A program made the translations under genes and the position numbers. Shown here piece after piece: positions 35,350 through 43,327 of a stretch of 55,943 nt of DNA. This stretch comes from Saccharopolyspora rectivirgula DSM 43747 (lineage in GTDB: Bacteria; Actinomycetota; Actinomycetes; Mycobacteriales; Pseudonocardiaceae), in contig NZ_AYJW01000023.1 in assembly GCF_000497205.1 (NCBI RefSeq), forward strand, positions 1 to 55,943. Direction: 5' to 3'. Each line of letters opens with the position of its first letter. Positions within the stretch are counted from its first letter, which is position 1. The notes under the pieces were generated by a model. The model saw nothing but the letters and a program-made list of their open reading frames with translations, ran no database searches and was not told where the DNA came from.

Positions 35350-36150
35350 TCACAGCGGCCGAGCGGTTTCCAAAGTGGATCCTTCGGTGGGGGTGACCGC
35401 CACCTCCACCGCGGCGACACCGGACGGCGGCAGCGGAGCCGCCAACCAGCGCGCCCACGCGCCCTCCGGCCCGGTCTGCACCCGCGACCACCCGCTGCCG
35501 CCCAGTGCGCGCACCGCGCGGGACACCGCCTCCTGCGGCTGTCCGCCGGGGGAAGCGCCCAGGTCCAGCAGCACCCGCACCACCGGTGGCTGCTCCTCCG
35601 CGGCGAGCACCGACACCGCGCTGGACAGCCGGCCCGCCAGGGCCCGGGCCGCGCGCTCGGCCGCCGCCCGCTGCCCGGTCACCACGTCCACCCGCAGCCG
35701 CAGCCGGGACACCCCAGCACCCGGTTCCAGACGTTCCGGTCCACCGTGCCCGCTCGAACCGCCGGAAGCCGGGGAAGACCGGTGGACGGACCACGACTCG
35801 ACCAGGATGCGCTCCGCGCCCGCGACCAGCCGGCCCACCAGCTCCGGGTGCTCCAGCACCGTCCACGCCGTCGGCGGCTCGCAGCAGACGCGGTGACGGG
35901 CGTAGTCCGGTCCGAGCCCCCGCAGGAAGTCCTGCACCGACCGGGACAGCGACGCCACTCGATCACCGGCCGGGGGGCAGGGCTTGCGGATCATCACCGA
36001 CCAGCACCCGGGGTCCTCGTCCGAGCAGTCCCCGCAGCCGACGACGCGACCGCCGATCCGGCGCACGAAGTCCTGGCAGGCCGATCGGGCGGACCGCTCG
36101 TCCGCGGCCTCGACCACGACCGTGATCAACAACTCGAGCTCGGGTTCCAT
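35350..36150 (-). CDS. Uncharacterised protein of the FtsK-like cluster
   Basis: 266-residue soluble protein without a family I recognise. It reads as repeated beta-alpha-beta units. Strand LELLITVVVEA, helix ARSACQDFVRRI and strand GCWSVMI come first. A second unit is RLRLRVDVVTG, AAERAARALAGRL, VVRVLLDLG, and it finishes with AAVEVAVTP. Two ferredoxin-like folds are therefore plausible. Five Cys occur in the first half (residues about 25-100), including C-G-D-C. ATG at 36150 chosen over one at 36171; neither has a ribosome site. First minus-strand gene of the cluster, 122 bp before small protein A, so joint transcription is likely but not certain. Confidence 0.6.
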   Translation of the reverse strand: MEPELELLITVVVEAADERSARSACQDFVRRIGGRVVGCGDCSDEDPGCWSVMIRKPCPPAGDRVASLSRSVQDFLRGLGPDYARHRVCCEPPTAWTVLEHPELVGRLVAGAERILVESWSVHRSSPASGGSSGHGGPERLEPGAGVSRLRLRVDVVTGQRAAAERAARALAGRLSSAVSVLAAEEQPPVVRVLLDLGASPGGQPQEAVSRAVRALGGSGWSRVQTGPEGAWARWLAAPLPPSGVAAVEVAVTPTEGSTLETARPL

Positions 36151-36238
36151 GACAGCAGCATTCTTGCGCATGACCGGGCGCCGACGGCGCGTCCGGCTCC
36201 GGGCGGAACACCTGGTGCGCGAAGCCGCTCGTCACAGA

Positions 36239-36574
36239 TCAGGCGCCGGTGGCCTCCGGCTCGCCCAAGCCGTAGTACCGGTAGAGGCTGCGCCCTTCCT
36301 CCTCGGACAGGTGCCCCTGCTCGGCTTCCACCAGCGGCGCGTTGCGCACCGCTTCCCGGGAGAACCGCACCGTCAGCCGGTTCTCCTCCAGGGCGGCTTC
36401 GTGGAGCGGAACGAAGGTCTCCCGGATGCCCAGCAGACCGATCCGCACTGTCACCCATTCCGGTTGATCGGTGACGTCGTCCACGTACACGTTGCCGACC
36501 AGGCCGATCCGCTCGCCGTTGCAGTCGAACACCGGTGTGCCGATCAAGTCCTGCGCACGAGCGACGTCTTTCAT
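36239..36574 (-). CDS. PRC-barrel domain protein
   Basis: 111 residues. N-terminal IGTPVFDCNGERIGLVGNVYVDD and EWVTVRIGLLG are typical of the PRC-barrel beta fold found in RimM, photosynthetic reaction centre H subunits and many stress-related actinobacterial proteins. The C-terminal part is acidic with LYRYYGLGEPE. ATG start with GGAAGG about 6 nt upstream. Cytosolic; function unknown. Stands alone between the ATPase cluster and the hydrolase gene, on the same strand as both. Confidence 0.85.
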   Translation of the reverse strand: MKDVARAQDLIGTPVFDCNGERIGLVGNVYVDDVTDQPEWVTVRIGLLGIRETFVPLHEAALEENRLTVRFSREAVRNAPLVEAEQGHLSEEEGRSLYRYYGLGEPEATGA

Positions 36575-36686
36575 GGCAACCTTCCTCGCGGGCCGGCGGG
36601 AACCCGGTGTTCCCGTGCCAACAACGTGCCCAGCCCGCGGGAAAGCCGCAACTCGGCGGTGACGTGGGCGAGCGGACCCCGCGCGA

Positions 36687-37490
36687 CTACTTGCGCAGCG
36701 CCCGGTGGATGAAGGTCAGCACCTCGTCGAGGACCTCGTCCCGGTTCGTCTCGTTGAGCAGCTCGTGCCGCGCGCCCGGGTAGATGTGCTCGTGGAAGCG
36801 CTCGCCCCGGATGCGGTCGATGCCGGTGCGGGTGTCGGCCTCCGGGACCAGCTCGTCCTCCTCCCCGTGGATCCACAGGGTCGGCTTGTCCAGTTGGGGA
36901 CCGTCGTTGATGGCGGTCAGGCAGCGGTCGATCGCCTTCAACGTGGTCCGCCGGTACGGGCCGTGCCAGACCAGGGGATCGGTCTTGTACTCCTGCCCCA
37001 CCTTCGGGTCCCGCGACAGGGTTTCCGGATCGATCGGGGTGTCCGGGATCTCGTCGTGCTCCAGCAGGTCCAGCACGTGCCAGGTGCCCAGCACCGGGGC
37101 GGACAGCACGATCGCCGACAGGTGCTCCTGGTGGAGCTGGGCGTAGCGGACCGCGAACATCCCGCCCAGGGAGTGGCCCATCAGCACCAGCGGCAGATCC
37201 GGGTACTCGTCGGCGATCTGCTTCCGCACCGCCTCCAGATCGGCCACGATCGTGTCGGCGTCTTTGATGTACACGCGCTTGCCGGGCGAACGGCCGTGGC
37301 CGGCGTGGTCCGGGGCGAAAACCACCGCGCCGTCGGCGACCAGCTGCTCGGCGATCCACTGGTAGCGCCCGGAGTGCTCGCCGTAGCCGTGCGCCAGCAG
37401 CGCAACCCAATTCGGCTCCGAAGCGGCCCACTTGCGGACCACCAGGTCACCGCTCAGGCACGGAACCTCACGATCAGTCGGCTCGATCAT
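36687..37490 (-). CDS. Alpha/beta hydrolase, monoacylglycerol lipase-like
   Basis: 267-residue serine hydrolase of the Hydrolase_4/MGLL type, likely cleaving monoacylglycerols or lysophospholipids. Seen: LLAHGYGEHSGRY (oxyanion region), GHSLGG with nucleophile Ser107, the HGEEDELVP region with the acid, and GARHELLNE with the catalytic His. ATG at 37490 has GGAG 8 nt upstream; a GTG three codons earlier overlaps that site. No signal peptide, so cytosolic. Related to mycobacterial Rv0183 by family. Expressed on its own, downstream of a terminator. Confidence 0.88.
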   Translation of the reverse strand: MIEPTDREVPCLSGDLVVRKWAASEPNWVALLAHGYGEHSGRYQWIAEQLVADGAVVFAPDHAGHGRSPGKRVYIKDADTIVADLEAVRKQIADEYPDLPLVLMGHSLGGMFAVRYAQLHQEHLSAIVLSAPVLGTWHVLDLLEHDEIPDTPIDPETLSRDPKVGQEYKTDPLVWHGPYRRTTLKAIDRCLTAINDGPQLDKPTLWIHGEEDELVPEADTRTGIDRIRGERFHEHIYPGARHELLNETNRDEVLDEVLTFIHRALRK

Positions 37491-37556
37491 GTTGGCCACT
37501 CCAGCACATACCCGACACCCGGGCTAGTGCTGCCCCGGGAACTGCGGCTGACAGCA

Positions 37557-37585
37557 CAGTCCCGGCACGCGGGGTGCCGGAACTG
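37557..37585 (-). terminator. Terminator after the DUF4232 gene
   Basis: Hairpin with CCGGCAC/GTGCCGG core (7 bp) extended by CAGT/AACTG with a mismatch, about 45 nt after the lipoprotein stop and 66 nt before the hydrolase start. Confidence 0.6.
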
Positions 37586-37628
37586 CGCCCCACTCCTCAG
37601 GTGTAGCAGGGTTCGGTGGACGAGGCGA

Positions 37629-38318
37629 TTACTGGTGGTACGCCGAGCCCTCGATGGCCCCGTAGCCGCACACCGGCCCCATCGTCCACTCGACGCGCAG
37701 CGGGTCGGTCTCGTCCGGCGGGATCACTTCCGCGGCGGCCGGGGTCGGCTGGCACGGGCCGTCGACCGGTTCGTCGCCGTGCGGCACCGCGGTCCAGTGC
37801 AGGCTGGCGCTGACCGAGTCACCCGGCTCCAGGGTGATCAGGCTCGGCCCCGGGTTGGCCACCCGGTCCAGCTGGGTGGGCAGCGGATTGCCCTGCTCGT
37901 CCACCAGCTGCAGGCCCCCGTAGCCGTAGATCCGGCAGGGCTCCCCGCTGACGTTGCGCAGCACCAGCTCCGCGTACCGGTGGCCCGCGCCGGCTTCGGC
38001 GGGCTGCAGCGTTCCGGCGAGCATCGAGGTGTGGCAACGGGAAATCGCGTCCTGCACCTCGGTCCCGGTTGGTTCGCCGGGGTCCCCCGCTTCGGCCTCT
38101 TCGGCGGTGCCGGTCCCGGTCGGCGTCCCCGTCGGTGGCGCCGCCGGTTCGGGCTGGGTTTCCTGCCCCACTTCGATCGGCGGTGCAGGGGCCTCTCCAG
38201 CGGCGATCTCCGGCCCGGCCGGCTGAGCATTGCAACCGGTGGCGGCCGCCGCCAGTAACAGCGCTCCGGCAACCTGGAGCACGCGCAGCCCCCGACCGCC
38301 CAGTCGTCGAGAAGTCAC
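37629..38318 (-). CDS. DUF4232 lipoprotein
   Basis: 229-residue predicted lipoprotein. GTG at 38318 has GGAGG 8 nt upstream; the earlier in-frame GTG overlaps that site. Signal: RRLGGRGLRVLQ, then a hydrophobic run to AATGC with Cys29 lipidated. A Pro/Thr/Glu-rich linker (about 35-90) leads to the DUF4232 domain with RCHTSML, LVLRNVSGEPCRIYGYGG, GNPLPTQ and a final VCGYG; four Cys suggest two disulfides. Extracytoplasmic beta-sandwich domain of unknown role, frequent in actinobacteria. Confidence 0.85.
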   Translation of the reverse strand: MTSRRLGGRGLRVLQVAGALLLAAAATGCNAQPAGPEIAAGEAPAPPIEVGQETQPEPAAPPTGTPTGTGTAEEAEAGDPGEPTGTEVQDAISRCHTSMLAGTLQPAEAGAGHRYAELVLRNVSGEPCRIYGYGGLQLVDEQGNPLPTQLDRVANPGPSLITLEPGDSVSASLHWTAVPHGDEPVDGPCQPTPAAAEVIPPDETDPLRVEWTMGPVCGYGAIEGSAYHQ

Positions 38319-38633
38319 CCAGACCACCTCCTGTGCAAGCCCCCGCAGGGGTCGGAATTCCTACCTGGTAGACGTCCATCGCCTCCAGGGGTTGCCTGCG
38401 GTGGAGAAGTTCTTCGATCTTTTTCGCGATCGCCCGCGCACCGGTCGGATGAACCCGGTCGATGGGTGCTCGGGGGCGGCGGAAGCCCTGGAAGAACAGT
38501 CCGTTCCCGCGGTCGAGTGGAGAGATCCGATTGATCGGCCGATCGGGGGGACGATCATGACCTGTTCGGCGGCATTCCTATTTGACCAGCTCCGATAGGT
38601 TGGCACGCGCAAGGCCGACACAGGGGGTTCAAC
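38319..38633. other. 315-bp divergent region between DUF4232 and lysozyme genes
   Basis: No gene seen. A perfect 12-bp palindrome GATCGGCCGATC lies at 38533-38544, and TAGGTT at 38596-38601 is a likely -10 for the lysozyme gene (leader of about 26 nt). Confidence 0.45.
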
Positions 38634-39425
38634 ATGGCCGTCCGGATTCCAGGCATCGACGTCGCCAGATACCAGGGGGAACCTGACTGGGCTGCGGTTC
38701 GCGGCGCCGGGTATGCATTCGCGTACATCAAAGCCACCGAGGGGGTCGGGTACGTGAGCCCCACCCTGGATGCCCAACTGGCCGGTGCCCGAAACGCGGG
38801 TATGGTCACCGGGCTCTACCACTTCGCCCGCCCGGACACCAACGCTCCGGAGCAGGACGCGGCGGACTTCGCCGGTCAACTCGCGAGGCTGAACGCCAGC
38901 GCGCCCGGAAACCTGCCCCCGTGCTTGGACATCGAGACCGATGCGCCGAACCTGAGCGCCTGGGTGAAGGGCTTCATCGCGGCGCTGCGCGGTCACACCG
39001 GCCGCAACGAGGTCGTCGTCTACGCCTCGACGTCCTGGTTCCAGAGCAAACTGGCCCCGGAGAACTGGCTCGACCCCGGCGTCTTCCTGTGGGTCGCGCA
39101 CTACGGCCGAGAACCCGGCAAACCGGGCTACTTGACCGATCGCGTGGCCATCCACCAGTACACCTCGGAAGGACAGGTTCCGGGCATCAACGCCAAGACC
39201 GACCTGAACGTGTCCCTGGTGGATCTGGCCGTGCTGACCGGCGGCCAAGGAGCGCCGCCGCCACCACCGCCGCCGGCGGAGAAGACCTACGTGGTGCAGC
39301 CGGGGGACACGCTTTCCGAAATCGGCGCCCGGTTCGGGGTGGACTGGCGGGAAATCGCTCGCATCAACGGAATCACCAACCCGGATTTGATCTACGTCGG
39401 TCAGGTGCTGAAGATCCCGGCTTGA
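38634..39425 (+). CDS. GH25 lysozyme with C-terminal LysM
   Basis: 263 residues. The GH25 domain (about 5-200) has the catalytic D-x-E pair Asp99/Glu101 in CLDIETD, the strand GIDVARYQG with Asp9, and YIKATEGVGY; it should cut the MurNAc-GlcNAc bond of peptidoglycan. A Pro-rich linker (seven Pro) leads to a LysM domain (about 219-262: YVVQPGDTLSEIGARFG to VGQVLKIPA) that binds glycan. ATG with GGGGG 6 nt upstream. No signal peptide or upstream extension is visible, so export would need a holin-like, type VII or lysis route. No phage genes nearby. Confidence 0.9.
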   Translation: MAVRIPGIDVARYQGEPDWAAVRGAGYAFAYIKATEGVGYVSPTLDAQLAGARNAGMVTGLYHFARPDTNAPEQDAADFAGQLARLNASAPGNLPPCLDIETDAPNLSAWVKGFIAALRGHTGRNEVVVYASTSWFQSKLAPENWLDPGVFLWVAHYGREPGKPGYLTDRVAIHQYTSEGQVPGINAKTDLNVSLVDLAVLTGGQGAPPPPPPPAEKTYVVQPGDTLSEIGARFGVDWREIARINGITNPDLIYVGQVLKIPA

Positions 39426-40259
39426 TCATTTCCGGCGGGCGTTCGCTCGTTCAGGGAAACGAAGGCACTTTAGTTTTCCTAACGAGATTACTTTCGGTGA
39501 TTCCGGTATTCCGGTACGTCGATTTCAGCTCGGTCCTGTCGCATTTCTCACCCGTGGCGGCGCGGATGGTCCCGCGCCGCAACTGCATGCGCGCTGAACT
39601 GCGGATTCACTTTCCCGAACCGGGCTGCGCCGGCTCGTGCCGCGCGTTGACCACCGACTGACGCGGCGTTGCGTTTTCCCCGAAAACCACTGCTCCGTTG
39701 TCTACAGTCGGGGTCGTGGATTCGGCCGACGGGGCGAAAACGCGCCCAGGAACGACAACCGCCGGGCCGCGCCGGCGCGCACCCTCACCGGGACCGGCGA
39801 CGACCGGAGGCTTGACGGCCATTTCGGGTCCAAGGTGGTTGCCGTTCACCGCGCCGGTGCCCGCGGTTACCCGGTCGCCGGCAGACTGGCGGCGCCTCCG
39901 GTCCGCCGCAGCCGCGCTGACCAGCGAAATCCCAGGTCGGCGGCGCCGGTGCGGCGCGACCGTTGGTCGCCGGCAGCTCGACCGGCTCAGGGATGGAAGC
40001 TGAAGGGCTAGGGGAAATTGGGGGTACGTCCCGGATGTCGAGGGCACCCGGGAAGCGGGAAGTTGGATGGCGTGAACACGGCTTACGCTCCCGCAGCGCC
40101 AGCACGGTCCGCACCCGGCGGATCAACGAGGTCAGGGCTATCCGCACGCAGTCCGAAGCGCGCACTAGGGTGTCCGCTTGTCGAACGTTTGCGCCGATTA
40201 GTTGCGAGGACTGACCGGAAAGTGCACCTGCAGACCGCCGATCCCGTTGGGTGTGGTCG
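39426..40259. other. 834-bp gap after the lysozyme gene
   Basis: AT-richer first 120 bp, then no gene I can firmly support. Contains one possible leaderless small ORF (39716-40003) and a -10-like TAGGGT (40166-40171) that may start the transporter operon with a leader of about 80 nt. Confidence 0.5.
39716..40003 (+). CDS. Possible leaderless small ORF
   Basis: 95 codons starting at a GTG placed 7 nt after TACAGT (39703-39708), the same arrangement as the leaderless genes in this window. The product is basic, rich in Arg, Pro and Ala, with no family I know. Third positions are about 77% G/C, above random but below real genes here. Weak candidate. Confidence 0.2.
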   Translation: MDSADGAKTRPGTTTAGPRRRAPSPGPATTGGLTAISGPRWLPFTAPVPAVTRSPADWRRLRSAAAALTSEIPGRRRRCGATVGRRQLDRLRDGS

Positions 40260-41192
40260 ATGATGACCGCGCTAGCGGTAGCGCTGGCCGCCCTGGGGGC
40301 GCTCGGATACGCGCTGGGAGCTCGCCTGCAGCACGCCGCGGTCCAGCACACCATGGACGACAACGGGCTGGGCCTGCGCAACCAGGCGCAGCTCGTCCGC
40401 AACGGACGCTGGCTGTTCGGCTTGATCGCGCTGGGCGCCGGAACCCTGCTGCACGTCTGCGCGCTCGGCCTGGCGCCGTTGAGCGTGGTGCAGCCGGTCG
40501 GGGCGATCGCCCTGCCGATCACCGTGCTGCTGAGCCTGCGCGACCGCGGCGTCACCCTGGCCGGGCTCGGGCGCAACGTGCTGCTCGCGGTCGTCGCCGC
40601 CACCGGTGGGGTGGCGGCTTTCGTGCTGCTGGCCGCCCGCAGCGCGCAAGCCACCCCGGTGGGCGCCGAAGAACAACTGGTGGCCACCCAGATCGTCGCC
40701 GTGGCGGTGCTGGTGCTGGGCGGACTGGCAGCGCTGTCCCGGTCGAACCTGCGGTGCGTGCTGTTCGCCGCCGCCTGCGCGGTCTGCTACGGCTACGTGT
40801 CGCTGCTGATGCGCGCCGTCACCCTCCAGGTGGGCACCGTTCCGCTGCTGGAGATCAACCCGCTTCCCCTGCTCGGCGTGGTGGTGGCGGTGGTGGTCGG
40901 CGCGTGGCTGCTGCAGCACGGGTACGCCAGCGGTCCACCGGACCTGGTGGTGGCCTGCATGACCGTGATCGACCCGCTGGTCGCGGTGGGCCTCGGCATC
41001 GGACTGCTCGGCGAAGCCGACAACGTCACCGCGGCCACCGCCGCAGGAGAAGCGCTGTGCGCCCTCGTCGCCTGCGCCGGTGTCTTCGCGCTCGCCCGCT
41101 ACCGGACCAGCACGGAGCAGCAGCTGACCGCCGTCGCCAGCGGTCTTGCCGGAAAGAGTTCGACGGATAGTTCCGACAGGAGTTGCACTTGA
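40260..41192 (+). CDS. DMT-superfamily (NIPA-like) membrane protein
   Basis: 310 residues with about nine hydrophobic segments starting directly at the N-terminus (LAVALAALGALGYALGARLQ). The layout and motifs such as LAPLSVVQPVGAIALPITVLL are those of the DMT superfamily, closest to NIPA/EamA-like proteins. In actinobacteria such genes often stand beside glycosyltransferases, suggesting export or flipping of a lipid-linked or small substrate; this is inference. Starts possible at GTG 40251, ATG 40260 or ATG 40263; no strong ribosome site. Stop overlaps the next gene's TTG start by 4 nt. Confidence 0.78.
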   Translation: MMTALAVALAALGALGYALGARLQHAAVQHTMDDNGLGLRNQAQLVRNGRWLFGLIALGAGTLLHVCALGLAPLSVVQPVGAIALPITVLLSLRDRGVTLAGLGRNVLLAVVAATGGVAAFVLLAARSAQATPVGAEEQLVATQIVAVAVLVLGGLAALSRSNLRCVLFAAACAVCYGYVSLLMRAVTLQVGTVPLLEINPLPLLGVVVAVVVGAWLLQHGYASGPPDLVVACMTVIDPLVAVGLGIGLLGEADNVTAATAAGEALCALVACAGVFALARYRTSTEQQLTAVASGLAGKSSTDSSDRSCT

Positions 41193-42424
41193 CTTCGCAA
41201 CCGCTCAACAGACGGCCGCTGCGGATCGCAGTCGGCGCCGTCACCTACCCGCCGGATGTCAACGGGGCCGCGAACTTCGGGCACCGGTTGGCCACTGGTC
41301 TGGCCGCCCGGGGGCACGACGTGCACGTCATCTGCCACTCCCCGGACCGCGCGCCGCGCACCGAAGTCATCGACGGTCTCACGGTGCACCGCGTCCCCTC
41401 CTACGGGTCGCCGTTCCACCCCACCATCCGAGGCATGCTGCCCTGGCAGGAATCCGGCCCGGCCGCGGAACTGCTGGACGGCATCCAGCCCGACGTCGTC
41501 CACGTGCAGTCGCACTTCTTCATCTGCCGCGGCCTGATCGACCAGGCCCGCAAGCGCGGCATCGCCCTGGTCGCCACCAACCACTTCATGCCGGAGAACA
41601 TCTTCGGCTACTTCAAGGTGCCCAGCCGCCTGCAGCGGACGGTCGGCCGGGTGCTGTGGCGCAACCTGGTCAAGCACTACACCAAGGCGCAGGTGGTCAC
41701 CGCGCCCACGCCCCGCGCGGTGCAGCTGCTCACCGACAACGGGTTCCGCGCACCGGCGATCCCGGTCTCCTGCGGCATCGACGTGGAGCGGTACCGCCGC
41801 CGCGCCCAGCAGTTCCGGCGCGAGAACCCCGACCCCGAGACCCGCACCGTGCTGTTCGTCGGCCGGCTCGACGAGGAGAAGCACATCGAAGACCTGCTGC
41901 GGGCCATGTCGCTGCTGCACTGCTCGGCCCCCACCAGGCTGGAAATCGTCGGCGACGGCAGCCGGCGGGCCGACTACGAGCGGCTGGCGGGCGAGCTCGG
42001 CATCGCCGACCGGGTGCACTTCGCCGGATTCGTCAGCGACGAGGAACTGCTCGACGCCTACGCGCGGGCCGACCTGTTCTGCATGCCCAGCATCGCCGAA
42101 CTGCAGAGCCTGGCCACCATGGAGGCGATGTCGGCAGGCACCCCGGTCGTGCTCGCCGACGCCATGGCCCTGCCGCACCTGGTGCGGCACGGCGAGAACG
42201 GTTTCCTGTACCCGCCGCGGGACGTGCACGCCCTGGCCAACGCGATCGACAAGGTCCTCGTCGACCGGGAGACCATCCGGCGGATGGGCGCCGTCAGCGA
42301 GGAAATCGTGGCGCAGCACGACATCAACGCGGTGCTGGCCCAGTTCGAATCGATCTACCACTACGCCATGGACCCGAGCGGCTCCATCGGCCCCGAAGCG
42401 CTGTCCACCCCGCTGGCGAGCTGA
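41189..42424 (+). CDS. GT4 family glycosyltransferase
   Basis: 411-residue retaining GT-B glycosyltransferase. N-terminal Rossmann domain with TYPPDVNGAANFGHRLATGLAARGH and PDVVHVQSHFF; C-terminal nucleotide-sugar domain with LFVGRLDEEKHIEDLL, EIVGDGSRR and the E-x7-E motif region ELQSLATMEAMSAGTPVV. The style (NHFMPEN, CGIDVERY) is close to lipid-acceptor GT4 enzymes such as diacylglycerol glucosyl- or mannosyltransferases. TTG start at 41189 with AGGAG 6 nt upstream and a TTGA overlap with the transporter gene. Sugar and acceptor unknown. Confidence 0.88.
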   Translation: MTSQPLNRRPLRIAVGAVTYPPDVNGAANFGHRLATGLAARGHDVHVICHSPDRAPRTEVIDGLTVHRVPSYGSPFHPTIRGMLPWQESGPAAELLDGIQPDVVHVQSHFFICRGLIDQARKRGIALVATNHFMPENIFGYFKVPSRLQRTVGRVLWRNLVKHYTKAQVVTAPTPRAVQLLTDNGFRAPAIPVSCGIDVERYRRRAQQFRRENPDPETRTVLFVGRLDEEKHIEDLLRAMSLLHCSAPTRLEIVGDGSRRADYERLAGELGIADRVHFAGFVSDEELLDAYARADLFCMPSIAELQSLATMEAMSAGTPVVLADAMALPHLVRHGENGFLYPPRDVHALANAIDKVLVDRETIRRMGAVSEEIVAQHDINAVLAQFESIYHYAMDPSGSIGPEALSTPLAS

Positions 42425-42426
42425 CG

Positions 42427-43302
42427 ATGAGCACCACCACAACGGACACCACCGGGCACCGCACCCGGATCCTCGGTTCGCAGCTGCACTACTGGACCTA
42501 CCGGGACGAGCTGGCCGGCACCGCTCCCACGGTGTTCATGGTGCACGGGCTGCGCGGCACCCACCACGGGCTGGAACTGCTCGCGGCCGAACTGCCCGAG
42601 CACCGGGTCGTCATCCCGGACCTGCCCGGGTTCGGCGACTCCAGCCCGATGACCGGAGCGGGCCACGACGTCGCCGGCTACGCGGCGGCGATGACCGAAC
42701 TGGTCGAGCACACCGCCCGCGGGGAACCGGTGGTCCTGCTCGGCCACTCCTTCGGCTCGATCGTCGCCGCGCGCCTCGCCGCCGAATCCCCCGGGCTGGT
42801 GCACCGGTTGGTGCTGGTCAACCCGATCGCCACCCCGGCGCTGCAGGGGCCGCGGGCGCTGCTGTCCGCGCTCACCAACGCCTACTACCAGGTGGGCAGC
42901 AAACTCCCGCCGCGGGCCGCCACCGCCCTGCTGAGCAACCGCTGGATCGTGCTGGCCGCCAGCCGGGCGATGACCTGCACCGACGACGCGCAGCTGCGCC
43001 GGTTCATCGACCGCAGCCACCTGCAGCACTTCAGCCGCTTCCACAGCCCCCAGGTGCTCAGCGAAACGTTCCGGGCCTCGGTGTCGCACACCGTCACCGA
43101 CCACGCCGACCAGCTCGGCATGCCGACGCTGCTGGTGGCGGGGGAGAAGGACGACATCGCACCGCTGCCCGGGCAGCGCGCCCTGGCGGCCCGGCTCGCC
43201 GACGCGCAGCTCGTGGTGCTGCCGGACGTCGGCCACCTGGTGCACTACGAGACGCCCGCCGAAGCCGGCTACGAGATGAGACGGTTCTTGGCCGTCCGAT
43301 GA
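42427..43302 (+). CDS. Alpha/beta hydrolase
   Basis: 291-residue alpha/beta hydrolase. Seen: FMVHGLRGTHHG (oxyanion loop), GHSFGS with nucleophile Ser108, AGEKDDIAPL with the acid, and VGHLVHYE with the catalytic His. No signal peptide. Begins 2 nt after the glycosyltransferase stop and is followed after 25 nt by a second GT4 gene, so it belongs to the operon. It could be an esterase or acyltransferase acting on the glycosylated lipid, but substrate is unknown. Confidence 0.85.
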   Translation: MSTTTTDTTGHRTRILGSQLHYWTYRDELAGTAPTVFMVHGLRGTHHGLELLAAELPEHRVVIPDLPGFGDSSPMTGAGHDVAGYAAAMTELVEHTARGEPVVLLGHSFGSIVAARLAAESPGLVHRLVLVNPIATPALQGPRALLSALTNAYYQVGSKLPPRAATALLSNRWIVLAASRAMTCTDDAQLRRFIDRSHLQHFSRFHSPQVLSETFRASVSHTVTDHADQLGMPTLLVAGEKDDIAPLPGQRALAARLADAQLVVLPDVGHLVHYETPAEAGYEMRRFLAVR

Positions 43303-43327
43303 CCCGCTGCGAACCGGGAGAACGCCG

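Noticed and set aside
41146-43302. 718-codon frame spanning the first GT4 and the hydrolase
   Set aside because: Only its last 291 codons are the hydrolase; the first part is out of frame with the GT4 gene, which has its own start, motifs and stop.
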